Part shown: piece after piece, positions 21,522 through 32,161 of the stretch
Position numbering within the stretch: position 1 is the first letter of the stretch
Layout: every line of letters begins with the position of its first letter
Position numbers and translations under genes: made by a program
Source of the DNA: Nothopassalora personata
Lineage: Eukaryota; Ascomycota; Dothideomycetes; Mycosphaerellales; Mycosphaerellaceae
Direction of reading: 5' to 3'
Assembly (NCBI GenBank): GCA_033816765.1
Contig: CM066291.1
Span: 3,968,001 to 4,032,000 of the forward strand
DNA length: 64,000 nucleotides
Notes under the pieces: generated by a model
Database searches by the model: none
Seen by the model: the letters and a program-made list of their open reading frames with translations, nothing else
What the model was told of the DNA's origin: nothing

Positions 21522-22178
21522 TCACTGGAAGCGGGCAGACTCGAATGGCGAAGTGCGGGTGCCCCACCAGGTGAGGAAGAGGGACAGACCGACAGTCTCG
21601 AAGACGCGGGCAGTGGCGCCAACGGCAACGGTGTCGAGTGGTCGCTTCTCAGTGAAGATCTGGGCAATGAACTATGAAATGCTGTTAGCTTGTGGCATTG
21701 ATGATGATGTTCTTTGTTATTCTTACCGATGGGGCAGACGAGGCAGCGAAGATCAAAGCGCCGAGGTAGGCGGCCCCCTTGTAGGACAGTGTGCCGGTAG
21801 CGTTAATCAGAGCGCCAACACCGTACGACTGGACGGCGGAGCCGACGAGCGAAGTTCCCCATGCGGACGCGGCAGATGCAGCCTCCTTGGACTTGAAGAA
21901 CTCCTCGGAGCTGTTGGCCTGCTGCGCGCGGCGGTAGGTGTCGCCGAAGACTGGGCCGAGGATGGCGAGCGAGGCTGCGTGGTTGAAGACAGTGCCGAGC
22001 GCGATGGCGGATGGCTTGACTGGTGGAAGGTCTACAGTAACGTGATGTTAGTCGCCTGCGCTGAGGTCCTGGTGAGGGTTGCGAGATGTATTTGCACTCT
22101 GCAGCCAAAACAAACAATGCTGCTGCTATTTCCGGATGGATGCAGGCGTGATGAGTACGTACAGTGAAGAGTGGCCAT
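21522..22178 (-). CDS. Small multi-pass membrane protein (possibly DUF1761 family)
   Basis: Three exons on the minus strand, 22178-22163, 22031-21727 and 21671-21522, give 156 aa with matching phases (donors GTACGT and GTAAGA). After 'PVKPSAIALGTVFNHAAS' come hydrophobic stretches 'LAILGPVFGDTY', 'AWGTSLVGSAVQSYGVGALI', 'AYLGALIFAASSAPS' and 'VGLSLFLTWWGT', consistent with three or four membrane helices. The 'LGPVFGDTY' element recalls DUF1761 proteins, but that is recollection, not a search. Exon 1 encodes only five residues, which explains why no continuous frame shows the gene. Probably an intact gene. Confidence 0.6.
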
Positions 22179-23755
22179 TTTGGTGATCTGCGTGAGGATT
22201 TCGAAGTGACTGAGGTAATGAAGTGGTCGTTGATGAGTTGATTGGAGGTATTGTGGGTGAGATGTGGTGATGGTACGGTGTGAAGGAAACTGCAGGAGGT
22301 GTTTTGAAGCCAATTGCACCTTCCAGCCATGTCGTCACCATGAGGCCCAAGCTTCATTCTCGCGATATGACGTTTGCAACGCTCACTTGGAGGAACCTGG
22401 AAACTTCATCTCGGCACAGCACGCGCCATCCACCATCTCATCACGAACTCCACATGCAAAACCGCTAGACGACGCTTTTTGCACCGCACGGCCGATGCAG
22501 ATGGAGCGTCATGAGTGACAGTCGTTTCTGCTCACGATCGAAGCAACACTCCAACACTGCTCTGATCGTCCATCAGCGGAGACAGCCTTTCTTTCGGTCG
22601 AGAACGGGTTTCATTCGCCAAGATACCAATGATTAATCGATCACAACATCGGTGTAAGGGGCTTTGCAGCCTCTGCAGAGGGACATGACAAAGCATTCTG
22701 ATCGGAGACTTGCACCAATGGAATTGAGGCACGCGAACGGTCACATCCAGGCTGCTTAGCTAACTACCAAACTCACGGAGATGCAAAAGGAGGAGGGGGA
22801 GGGGGAGGCACGCTTCGCGCAATACTACGCTAATGTCTGAGATGCACGCAGCAAAGAAGGATTCCGGCACATTGAAAAGCGGAAGGAAGTTGCTAGCGCG
22901 ACTATGGTTCTCTCAGATCCTCCGTGCTCATACGACAATATGAACAAGATGCTGGAAAGGCGGAGTCAACCGCGGGACATGGATATGTGGTATGCGTGAC
23001 GCCAGTGGTGCGTTGCAGGCTCTCCAGAGGGCTTCAATGGATTCTTTAAAAGGAATTTAACAAAGCTTTCTCATCGACTAAGCGCGTTGCTTAGTACGAT
23101 GCCTCGAGATAAACAGCTCTTCCACTCAAATGAAGCAAAAGTGTCGGTACTGATACAAACTGAGGCTGAACACCCGCTTATGGACAGACCAGCAGCCCCG
23201 GCACCAGCGGATTGCGCATCACAAGTCGCCCCGTGCTTAGTGCACACATGACAGCGACGACGACGAAGCCACAAGAACGCTTCGCTGCAGTGGGCGTTCA
23301 ACAATGTACTCCTTCCACCGGGCACCTGAGACTACACCTGTCCGGTAAGGCCAACTCTTGGCCTAGGGAATTGAATCTTACTGCCAAACGGCTATCTTTG
23401 CGATATTTGTCGGTATTCTGGCCGTGGACAAACATGTGCGAGCTGCACAAATGACTAAACAGCACGGTCGATGTGCGCTCCGAGATGATTCTCAGGCACA
23501 TGATGCAGTGAGAATACCGTCACGGAGCACAGGTTCGGTACTATCGGGAGGACGACAATTATCCTAATCGTATAGGAGCGCTTGTTCCAAGCGGCCAAGT
23601 CACAGGCTATTTTGAGGATGGAGTCACCTCAGGACAGCACTTTGTATGACTTTATATTCCGACTGGTGTCGCCGGGACTTTCCTGTTGAACTTTCAAGAT
23701 CGTCATACATATGCTATTGCGAGTATCTGACTCTGGCATGTCTTCGATATAGGAC
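22179..23755. other. Region without a recognisable gene
   Basis: Only short frames on both strands. A purine-rich stretch 'ggaggagggggagggggagg' lies near 22790. No repeat boundary was found. Confidence 0.35.
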
Positions 23756-23868
23756 ATGTCTTCGCTTAGCTTGTTGGCTGCCGTACGCAACACGTATGAA
23801 GCCTTCGCTAGAGTATGCTCGCCAACAAGTTTTCGTCTCAAGAGTTTGGAAAGGGGGGTGATTCTGAT

Positions 23869-24175
23869 GCCCAACCGGTCGTGCAATCTTCCTTCAGAAA
23901 TCATCCTCGCTATCCTGGAATACGCGCTTTTCGACGAGATATCGGGTGCGGAATTAGTCAACAATCATGGAAGAACTTGGCTCTGTACCGGCAGTCAACC
24001 GTTGAAGATCCGTTGGACAGAAAAGCCGTCCTTGATGGTGGGACAACGATTTCATGACATAGCCCAGAATTCTTTTATCTGGAGCGCTCGAACCGCGCTT
24101 CGCTTGTGTGGTCAGCCTGTTCGACCTCAGGTCGTGGCCCAGACTCGGCGCCTGGATCTGGACTCTTTACCATGA
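23869..24175 (+). pseudogene. F-box-like fragment
   Basis: A frame covering this region carries 'CNLPSEIILAILEYALF', an F-box-like helix pair, followed by about 90 residues without further landmarks. No good continuation was found, though frames remain open to about 24600. It may be the first exon of a gene or a relic; the window contains several other relics of this type. Confidence 0.35.
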
Positions 24176-24847
24176 AACGCAGGTTCTATCAACACTACTT
24201 CGACGTGCTTTGCCGCATATCGACATTTACGGTGACTTCGCAGGAGATTGCAAACATGCTCCACCAGCCGTACATACTCTCTCAAGTACGAAACAGCCGC
24301 ATACGACAACATCGACCCGAGCATTCGGTCATCGCCGGGCCCGCCAGCAATCTCGCCCTCTCTGGCGCCGGTTCCTTGCTTGTCTATACCTTATAGCGAA
24401 TATGTACGTCATGGATCTTCCGTACGGACAAAGTGTACTACATGTCAAATGCCTTGTGCTGGCCTGGGTCACAAACAATGCCATACACGTTGATCACCCA
24501 TGCCTAGACATTCGCCAAGTCCGACGCGAGAAGCACACTGCCCTGATTGGAGGTACCCGCAGCACTCGTGGACCGTGGCAACGCAGGATGATGATGGATC
24601 CTAACGGCTAAGGCGCAAGAACAGAGTCCACTGTGGCCAAGTCCTGATATGATGCCTCCGAGTGAAGCAGCGATGTGCCCTTCTGCTGGATCAACATTCT
24701 CGCCAGTAAGAATCCGAGTCAACTCGTCGGTACCTCTTCCCACACTTGACATCGTCGTGGGATTTGTGCAGAGCAGCAACTTATGCGACTCGGGTGGTGA
24801 ATCCAAACAATGATAGACTTCCGCGGCTTCCCAAGCTCAGAATATCA

Positions 24848-25190
24848 TTATTCATCAGAATCATAACCACAATCCCCTCTAAAAGTCTCGCTCTCTCCAC
24901 CCCTTTTCTCACCTTCCACATCCATCCCCTCCCAAAACACCACCCACCTAATCTCAATACTCTCACGATTCGGCCCATAACCACTCGGCATCTGCACCGT
25001 ACTATCCGGTGCCCTCCTCGCACGTCCATACTTCGCCGAATCAGAGCACTTGATCAGCAGAACCTCATCTGGCTGCATCTCATTCACCCCTTCTGCCTAG
25101 GATTATGCGCAACCTGCCAGATTCCACCCCTGCGCTCTCCGCCAGCATTATTGTTGTAGGCGCCTTTGCCGTGGTAGGGTTGGGTTAGCA
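24848..25190 (-). pseudogene. Relic of a CmcJ/GA4-desaturase-like oxidoreductase (C-terminus)
   Basis: On the minus strand one frame reads 'YHGKGAYNNNAGGERRGG' and 'IWQVAHNP', then stops; the next frame continues 'MQPDEVLLIKCSDS', 'RRAPDSTVQMPSGYGP' and 'NRESIEIRWVVFW'. Together these follow the C-terminal half of fungal CmcJ/asaB/GA4-desaturase-type hydroxylases ('PdEvLLfKcfDS', 'RESIEvR...FW'). The frame change near 25090 and the absence of the first two-thirds show that it is a broken remnant. No intact copy is present. Confidence 0.6.
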
Positions 25191-25890
25191 ATGGTAAGAG
25201 AGCCCAGCATATGCAGCAGAAAACGCACCATCATGAGCGAAAGTCGCCGGCGCTTCCAAACCTACAACCTCATCATCCCGGTTGCCCTCAGCAGCTTCCA
25301 GCTTCCTGGACGTTGCTCAAGAATGGAAAATGCTCAGATTCCCATGCCATTGATCGTTAGTACACCTGCGCCGTATTACATCATTGCAAGGCCTTCGCAT
25401 AAAGAACTCGGTCGCGTCTCTAATATAGATATCTTGATGGCAGACCTCGAAGGGGACAAGGACGAGTGGCTAGTGAACGTACGCTTCGGCATCGTTTCGA
25501 GAGGGATTATAATGACCTCGTGGAGTTCCGCCATTTGGCGCACACGGTCATGGTTCATAGAAGCCGCCGCTTTAACGACAGCTTTGACGCTTGGTTAGGC
25601 GGGCGATAGTGATATAGCTGCTTGGCTCGTACCAGGACAGCGATGCGTAGTAGTACGCCTCGTGCGGAGTCTCGACTTCCTTGCCGTCGTCCATGGTGCT
25701 GGAGCATTTCACAGAGTGGAGCACTATTGTGCATTTCGCCCGCGTGGCGGCTGCCACTTCTGCTGATACAGTTAGGTTATGAGATTGCACGAGAGATGTG
25801 ATCTACAACGCTTGAGATGAATAGTGTTGCCTATCGATAGAGAGGCCGTCAGCAGTCCGATGCCACTGCGGAACTGTAGTAGAGTGGATA
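25191..25890. other. Region without a recognisable gene
   Basis: A 135-codon plus frame (25191-25598) and minus frames overlap here; none shows family features. Confidence 0.3.
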
Positions 25891-26979
25891 CTAGTCGAGC
25901 AGCCCTGTGTGTGGTGCCGCATTCCTGAGCTTCGGTACGGCGGCACGAAGGTACTGCATCAAGTCGCGCGTGGGCGCGCCACCGACTTCTGAGATCCACT
26001 TGCTGATCGTTGAGCGGATCTCATCCTCATTGGTGTAGAAGTGCTTCTCAATGATTGCGCTTATTCAGGGCTGTTCTGGCTTGCTTGACATCGCGGTTCA
26101 ATTAGTGTTAGCAGGAGACTTTTGTGAGAATCGAATCAATGCCGCAGCAGGTACGGCGTACATACCAGCTCAGCATTGCATACTGCACAGTGTTCGGCTG
26201 CAAAAACTTGTTGTATGCTATGCTCTCCTGGTTGCTAGCATCGCTGTTGCCAAGACCAGGTTCGTTGAACCAGGGTAGGTTGCAGAATATCATGGCTTGA
26301 ATGCTCACAAAGACTTGCAAAAGCGTGCTCTGCTTTGGATCCCACTTCTCGCCTTCCCATGTACCCAAAAGCGATAGGCAGACTTTGCCACTACGGTACA
26401 TATTTGGGTTGAAGCGAAGGGTGCCGTTCCCTGTGGTCCGCAGCTGCATCTGTGGTGGTCCATTGGGGAAGTTGTTGCCACAGAGTAGGTCAAACTCGAA
26501 GAGACCGTTTTCGTATGGCGTGCCCTGTGGACCAATGATTATGACCTTTATTACATCAGGATGCGAAGAGCCATACCGTACGAAGATACCTGCTCGAAGG
26601 CTCGTCTGAAGCCTGCTAATTTCTTGCATGATGCGCTTCATACGCCCGGGCAAGAGTTGGCCACTACCTTGTGCTTTGAATGCCAGGCAATGATTAGGCA
26701 GAAGGTACTCGTCGGGAACCTATAACAGCTCGTAAAGAGGTCATGTTAGTGGCATCAGTGTTTGATGTGTCCTCATCAGTGAGGTCCATCGTGTTGTCAG
26801 ACTCGAACATGCGCCTCCGTTTACGCCTCCGGTCTTCTTGGTCCATATTGCCGTTTGGGTGGATTGCAGAGGTGGAGGTGGTCGTTGATGGCGCGTTCAG
26901 CTGTTTTGCAAGCAGTATTGCCCTGTCCAACCGTCTGTTTGCGACGGGAGGTCGCGCGATAATGCTGGTATCTTGGACC
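25891..26979 (-). CDS. Ubiquitin-conjugating (UBC) module, BIRC6/UBE2O-like; 5' end unresolved
   Basis: Two well supported exons, 26719-26166 and 26059-25891 (minus), encode about 240 aa ending '...RNAAPHTGLLD'. The UBC fold is clear: 'RMKRIMQEISRLQ', 'GIFVRYGSSHPDVIKVIIIG', 'GTPYENGLFEFDLLCG', the FNPN box that replaces HPN in this subfamily, the catalytic Cys in 'GKVCLSLLGTW', and 'LVSIQAMIF'-like 'FVSIQAMIFCNLPWFNEPG'. These are hallmarks of large E2/E3 hybrids such as BIRC6/UBE2O and of fungal E2s fused to other domains. An in-frame TAG just before 26719 within 'gttatag' shows that this exon is preceded by an intron. The upstream frame at 26979-26750 (basic 'RRRKRRRM' linker) probably belongs to the same gene, but no phase-compatible splice was found. 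A transposon interrupts the DNA further upstream. Confidence 0.7.
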
Positions 26980-27002
26980 CTGTCAATCAAAATATTACGC
27001 TA

Positions 27003-28349
27003 TGCAATATTCCGCGCCATGCTGGGCCGCATAGCCGCGGTATCACCGTCCTGCCAAGCCCCATAGTATCTTGCTGTAGAACCCGGGAATCCAGTACTTT
27101 ATCATCGCTATATCGTCGTGTCGTCGTTATATCGTTACTGTCGCCAGTCCCAGGTGTTGTTGGCGTTATCTATGCCTGCTAGGTTGCCGCAATGGCAGCA
27201 GAACGAGATCCAACGACTATTCGCAGATACTGCGCACAGTAACCAATATATTGCAGAGCTTATGAATATCGCTAGACGCAGTATCGACAAGCACCGTAAC
27301 AACTACCTCCTCTTCGGTCATATCTACCTCGATAAAACGCTCAATGGTGGTGCCGGTCGCCCTCGCTCGCTCTTGCCGATCTTCGAGGAACGCATATTCG
27401 AATACCTCGCGGACAAGCCGACTGCGTATCAGGATGAAATAGCGTGGTATCTATACGACGAGTTCGGAGTGGTTGTGAGCCAGAGTACTATCTCGCGTTG
27501 TCTCAAGCGGCATAAGTGGTCGAAGAAGGTCGCGTGTCGCCTGGCGAAGGAGCGCAATAAGGAGGTACGCGATTGGTTTGAGCGTGAGCAGGAGATGATG
27601 CCGATGAGTCGTGTCTGCTGTGTGGATGAGAGCGCTTCGAATGAACGTACCGGTTGGCGCAAGACTGGTTGGACACCTATAGGCGCACCTTGTTTTGAAG
27701 AAGGCTCTTGTAAAAGAGAGGTGCGGTGGTCAGTACTGCCAGCTATAACGCAGGCTGGATATCTACCGGGGACGCTCGTGTTCCAAGGCAGTATCACTGC
27801 TGAGATATTCGAAGCGTGGCTCGAGCACACGGTGTTGCCGCAGTTGGAGAGAGGCTCTTTTCTGGTGATGGATAATGCGTCGATTCACCGCAGTGAGACG
27901 GTCGCACGGCTCTGCGCAGAGGCTGGTGTGTACCTGCAATATCTCCCACCATATTCGCCAGACTTCAATCCGATCGAGCTGTCATTCGGGGTGCTGAAGG
28001 CGTGGATCGGCCTTTCCGCGACTTCGAGGGCTTCGATCGAGATTGCGACTGCGACTGCTCAAGAGCTTGGAGTGTGTTATCATAAGGCTTTGGACGAGGT
28101 GGCTGTCGAACGCGTTTGGCTGGTCTCGAAGATGGCCCAGCAGTGCTGCTACGACGCTTGGAGCCTGCCGCCATGTGAGGCAAACAACACCTGGGACTGG
28201 CGACGACGAGGTTATATCAACGACACGATAATATTCATGAGATTGGGACAGAATATCGCTATTCCCAGGTTCTACGCGTGTTTACTATGAGGAACGCGGG
28301 ACGGCTAATCCACGGACCCACCCCCGGCAGCATGGCGCGGAATATTGCA
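27003..28349 (+). mobile_element. Tc1/mariner transposon, apparently complete
   Basis: The element is bounded by perfect 22-bp terminal inverted repeats, TGCAATATTCCGCGCCATGCTG at the left (27003) and its reverse complement at the right (ending 28349), flanked by TA dinucleotides at 27001-27002 and 28350-28351, the Tc1/mariner target duplication. Total length is 1347 bp. A single uninterrupted transposase frame occupies most of it. The identical ends, the intact frame and the lack of RIP-type change point to a recent insertion. It lies between the UBC gene (minus) and the thioesterase gene (plus). Confidence 0.92.
27172..28290 (+). CDS. Tc1/mariner-family transposase (DD34E)
   Basis: A 372-residue frame starts at ATG 27172 (the frame is open further 5' but only with GTG). 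N-terminal helix-turn-helix part: 'WQQNEIQRLFADT', 'YIAELMNIARRSIDKH', then 'DEIAWYLYDEFGVVVSQST'. The catalytic triad is visible as D in 'VCCVDESASNE', D in 'FLVMDNASIH' and E in 'YSPDFNPIELSF'; the second D and the E are separated by 34 residues, so this is a DD34E enzyme. It cuts and pastes the element into TA sites. No stop, frameshift or intron was seen, so it may still be active; the cysteine-rich C-terminus is unremarkable. Confidence 0.92.
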   Translation: MPARLPQWQQNEIQRLFADTAHSNQYIAELMNIARRSIDKHRNNYLLFGHIYLDKTLNGGAGRPRSLLPIFEERIFEYLADKPTAYQDEIAWYLYDEFGVVVSQSTISRCLKRHKWSKKVACRLAKERNKEVRDWFEREQEMMPMSRVCCVDESASNERTGWRKTGWTPIGAPCFEEGSCKREVRWSVLPAITQAGYLPGTLVFQGSITAEIFEAWLEHTVLPQLERGSFLVMDNASIHRSETVARLCAEAGVYLQYLPPYSPDFNPIELSFGVLKAWIGLSATSRASIEIATATAQELGVCYHKALDEVAVERVWLVSKMAQQCCYDAWSLPPCEANNTWDWRRRGYINDTIIFMRLGQNIAIPRFYACLL

Positions 28350-28534
28350 TAGCATAGTAGAACTAAGGTTAGGCGCAGCTGTGGTGCGCAAAAATTGCAG
28401 GTGAAGCTGCAGATAATTTACCTCCAGCTGTTCCACGCCGCCCAGAACAACCCTTCTAAAGGGCGGCACTATGGCGAGCACCAAGTCTTCGTGTATATTG
28501 TCTGTAAGTGGAGAAGATCCGACGATTGCATGAG

Positions 28535-29701
28535 ATGAACGGATCTGGAATGCGTCCGACCCAGTACAAGCAGCACCTGGAGAATTACCCGGGCAATACA
28601 TATAGATCATTCCCCGATCTCATCCAGCTAGAGAAGATCGATGAACGGACATACCGGTCCATAGCACCGCCCTTCGCACCTGGAGGACCTGTTGGTGTAG
28701 GACGCTCCTATGGAGCGCATGTCTACTGTCAGGCGGCGTGGGCTGCGTGTCAGACAGTAGAGAAAGGGTTCCTGTTACATGTAAGTGCTCTACAAGCCGT
28801 CTAGAATGACCTAAGCCGTCTAGACATAGCCGGCCAGCCATCACAGTACCTGACATCCTTGAAGAACGTCTCGGGCAACTTCATCCTCGCCGGGGAGCTC
28901 TCCCTCCCCTTCGTCTACAAAGTGCACACGATCCGCAACGGCCGCTCATACGCCACCCGCATCGTCAACGCGACCCAGTCCGAGACGGCCGGTATCTGCT
29001 TCACCTGCATTTGCTCCTTCAAGACCTCAGAACCACGCCAGATCGAGACCCAAGATTCTCTGCACCTCTACCAACAGTACGACTCCGTCCTACAACGCCA
29101 ATCACCCTCCGTCTTCCCAGAATGCCCCGGAATGGATTTGCCATTCTACCGGGAGCGCCGTGCCCGAACAGGACTCAACGACGCCTTCCCAGGCCTGGAG
29201 TCCCGCAAAGTCGACATGGCAGCCTACAACAAAGACCGCCATCCTCTCGACTGCAGGCAATTGATCTTCTACCGAACTCTAGGAGACATGCCCAACGAGC
29301 CGAACCTCCACCTGTGCGCACACCTCTACGCCTCGGACCGTAACTCCCTCTACATCGTTGGGAACCACCTAGATCTGGGTGACATCTTCACGCAAATGTC
29401 TTCCCTGGTCCATACTGTCGTCTTCCACTCGCCACCCGAGGATCTGATGTTCGGACCATCCTCGTCGTCGACATCGCCAATGGACGAGAACTCGGGAAAG
29501 TGGTTTTGCATGGAAGCGTGGGGAAGTCGCGTGGGTAGCGGGAGAGCGTTGTATCAGTGCCGAATTTGGGACTCGCAGGGGCGGCATAGTTTGACGGCTA
29601 TGCAGGATGGGATTTTGAGGTTTGTCACTGGGAATCAGGTGACGGAGGAGAATGAGAAGATTTTGCATGATGTGAAGGGGAGGTGGAAGGAGAAGTTATG
29701 A
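28535..29701 (+). CDS. Acyl-CoA thioesterase (TesB/ACOT8 type)
   Basis: Two exons, 28535-28780 and 28865-29701, with an 84-bp intron (GTAAGT...TTGAAG) restore 'GFLLH-NVSGNFILAGE', giving about 360 aa. The double hot-dog pattern is clear: 'YRSIAPPFAPGGPVGVGRSY' followed by 'GAHVYCQAAWAACQTV', 'HTIRNGRSYATRIVNATQ' and, in the second half, 'SSLVHTVVFHSP', 'WFCMEAWGSRVGSGRALYQC' and 'LTAMQDGILRF'. Such enzymes hydrolyse acyl-CoA to free acid and CoA, often in peroxisomes; no C-terminal SKL is present (ends WKEKL). The start is uncertain: ATG 28535 was taken, but a short upstream exon from ATG near 28469 is conceivable. The mariner right end lies only 186 bp upstream. Confidence 0.85.
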
Positions 29702-30304
29702 CCAATGTTAGAAGACTGAGACTTGCGTTCAGACGTCTTTGCGGATTGTGAATAGTGGGAATAGAGTGCCGGCTAGGATCTTGAGATGAGGCAGTCTTCC
29801 ACGACATTTGCCCTGTTTCATGGTGCCCATTGGTAAACAATCTTATCCCCCTTTGCATGTGCAGCTGTCGCCCGGGCTATCGGAGGCCATCAATGAAAGA
29901 CTTATGTGTGGTAAAGATGAGATTCTCTCTTCAAAAGTCATACGTACGAAGCTAGGGTATACAGCTGGATGGCATGCATACACACTCTGATGCCCAATCG
30001 TCGTCTTGAGCCATGCATGCCATGCCAGTAAAAAGGGACACAGACTCCTCCAAACGCCGTGCTTGCACACTCGTACAGGATGTCGTAGAGCACGGAATAA
30101 TCAAACTCGATTCATCCTCCACCCTCAGAGCCATGTCTTCTCGGCGCCGGCTCTTCTGCCATGGTCGTGGTCGTGGTGTTGTGCGATGGTATCAGGTCGC
30201 GTCTCGATGGCTTTCGTGGAGCCAGACACACGCTGCATCCTCCCCTGGTCGTGACATTGCTCCCGTGGATGTTGCTTTCGCGTCAAAGTGTCCAACGACT
30301 CCCC
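29702..30304. other. Convergent intergenic region
   Basis: Between the 3' ends of the thioesterase (plus) and dynein light chain (minus) genes. Only short shadow frames were seen. Confidence 0.4.
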
Positions 30305-30840
30305 TTACACGGCAACCCACATCACACTAACGACAATATCCATCCCCTTCCTTTCACCTCCCTCATACTTGTAACTCCACATCCCATCCTTCTCATTATT
30401 CCAGAATGCGCCAGATGCACTATGCATCCCCCGTCGTCCCACCTTCTTCCCTGTGGCCTCTGCGCTCTCGCCTCCCCCTCGTGGGTCGGAAAGGTGCTGA
30501 ATGATCGTCGCGTTGACGATGAACTTGTACTTTGATGGCGTGTCCTTATCGGCCGAGGACTCGGAGATGAGGGCTTTGAGGATCGAATTGATGATTGTGT
30601 TGTTCCATGTTTGGGTCTGGGCGTGGTCGTAGACGGTGGTTGTGCTGATGGCCGTGTCACAGGCGTCGGAGCAGATTTGGCGGAGGCGGGGGGTTGGGAT
30701 GGGCTGGTGAGGGTACAAGTTAGGACCTTGACTCGTTGGGAGCACATTGAGTGGAGCACGACCCGGGTGGACACAGGAGAGCGTCGAGGTTGTACGGTTA
30801 AGCACAAGGGAAGCTGCAGCCTTACCGAGTTGCTGGCCAT
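30305..30840 (-). CDS. Tctex-type dynein light chain
   Basis: Two exons on the minus strand: 30840-30826 (encoding only MASNS) and 30703-30305, with phase-0 intron GTAAGG...CACCAG, give 137 aa. The sequence has the Tctex-1 pattern: 'LRQICSDACDTAI', 'WNNTIINSILKALISES', 'PSKYKFIVNATIIQH', and the C-terminal beta strands 'GAFWNNEKDGMWSYKY' and 'MDIVVSVMWVAV'. It is a light chain of cytoplasmic dynein, a homodimer that binds the intermediate chain and cargo. Length is normal (110-140 aa). The N-terminal exon was placed from the splice sites and common fungal gene structure. Confidence 0.88.
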
Positions 30841-31493
30841 TTCTTCGCGGAGGAGTTGTTTCGATCGTTCGGTTTGTTTTCAGGCGTTGATTCGTGGGGA
30901 GTTTGGTGTTTGGGGAGGATGGAAGTGAGGGTCTGGCTGGAAGGAAGGACAGTCGATCGATGTGATGAAGTTGTCGTTATCCGGGCTGCATGTGCTCGCG
31001 TTACGAGATAAGTCAACGTCACAGCAGCGTTTGGGCAAGGAAATGGCTGCAAGGTAACAGGCACTTCCACTTCCACAAGCAGCACCGCGTAATAAAGCAC
31101 ATGCAGCCCGGAACTTAGCTCTCCTTGAGTTGCCGTCTCGGCAGAATTGCAGCGACCTTGGCGTGGTAGATCTACTGCGGGGCGCTGGCCTAAGCTTTTC
31201 CGCATTGCCTTGGTCACACATGCTCGCGAAGAGCTGTTGATTGGCTGCATCTTCACATGCTCGACCAAAGCTCGTTTCTGGCTCAAATTTCACAACATTC
31301 ACTCACCAACAACAATTCACTGACTTCCAGAGAGCTTTTAGAGAGCTTGTGAAGACGATACAGCTGAGAAATAGCTTCCATCAGACCATTGCAACGAATC
31401 TGCGCTAGCAGCGAGCGACCCGACGATACCCCGTAGCACACTTTACCTAGCCGCCAGCTCTACTCAAAACACCAACCACACACCACCGCAACC
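30841..31493. promoter_or_regulatory. Divergent promoter region (dynein light chain / VTC1)
   Basis: This 653-bp gap separates two divergent starts. The last 60 bp before the VTC1 ATG are C/A-rich ('caccaaccacacaccaccgc'), as is common for fungal 5' leaders. No specific binding site is claimed. Confidence 0.45.
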
Positions 31494-32161
31494 ATGTCGA
31501 GCCAGCCACTCCTCCAGACCGCTCCCGGTACGTGAAACCACATGGCATGGTACCACAAATCACACCAGCAAGCTCGTGCGCCGCCGCAATGAGTCCGCAA
31601 CAGCCTCCTACCGCAGCACGGTCAACATCCCTTCCAGCGACTCCCCCTCCTCACATTCGCAACAGTCTCCCTCCCACCACATCACCTCTAACCATCCCCT
31701 CCCAGGAAAACGCATCGCCCTCCCCACGCGCGTCGAACCCAAAGTCTTCTTCGCCAACGAGCGCACCTTCCTCTCATGGCTCAACTTCACCGTGATCCTG
31801 GGCGGCTTGGCCATGGGCCTCCTCAACTTCGGTGATCGCGTGGGACAGATTTCCGCAGTGCTCTTCACATTGGTCGCCGTGGCGGCGATGGTGTATGCGC
31901 TTGTCACGTTCCATTGGAGGGCGAAGAGGTATGTATACACATTCGTTTGGGTTTGGGTGGGACAGAAAGCTGGGTTGGAGGAGAGGAGTTCGGAGAGATG
32001 GCTGCGGATACTGGGAATATGTGCTAATAGTGGTTCTCTACAGCATCCGAATGAGAGGACAAGGAGGTTTCGATGACAGGTTCGGACCGACGGTGCTTGC
32101 CATTGCGCTGCTGGCTGCGGTTGTGGTCAACTTTGTATTGAGGTTCACGGGAACTGCTTAG
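31494..32161 (+). CDS. VTC1: Vacuolar transporter chaperone 1
   Basis: Three exons: 31494-31527, 31706-31928 and 32044-32161 (124 aa). Splicing gives [12 protein letters not shown] followed by '[20 protein letters not shown]', '[20 protein letters not shown]', two further membrane helices ('[20 protein letters not shown]', '[19 protein letters not shown]') and, between them, '[16 protein letters not shown]'. This is the DUF202-type three-helix protein Vtc1, the small subunit of the vacuolar VTC complex that makes and translocates polyphosphate. The conserved 'RTFLSWL' and 'DDR.GPT' are present. Length matches yeast Vtc1 (129 aa). The long frame that reads through intron 1 is not the gene, because the phase-correct splice restores the family sequence. 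Confidence 0.93.

Noticed and set aside
24848..25190. Part of an active secondary-metabolite cluster
   Set aside because: Only a frameshifted fragment is present and no synthase, P450 or transporter lies nearby.
31576..32076. 166-codon plus frame as the VTC1 product
   Set aside because: It reads through both introns; the spliced three-exon model gives the exact Vtc1 family sequence and length.
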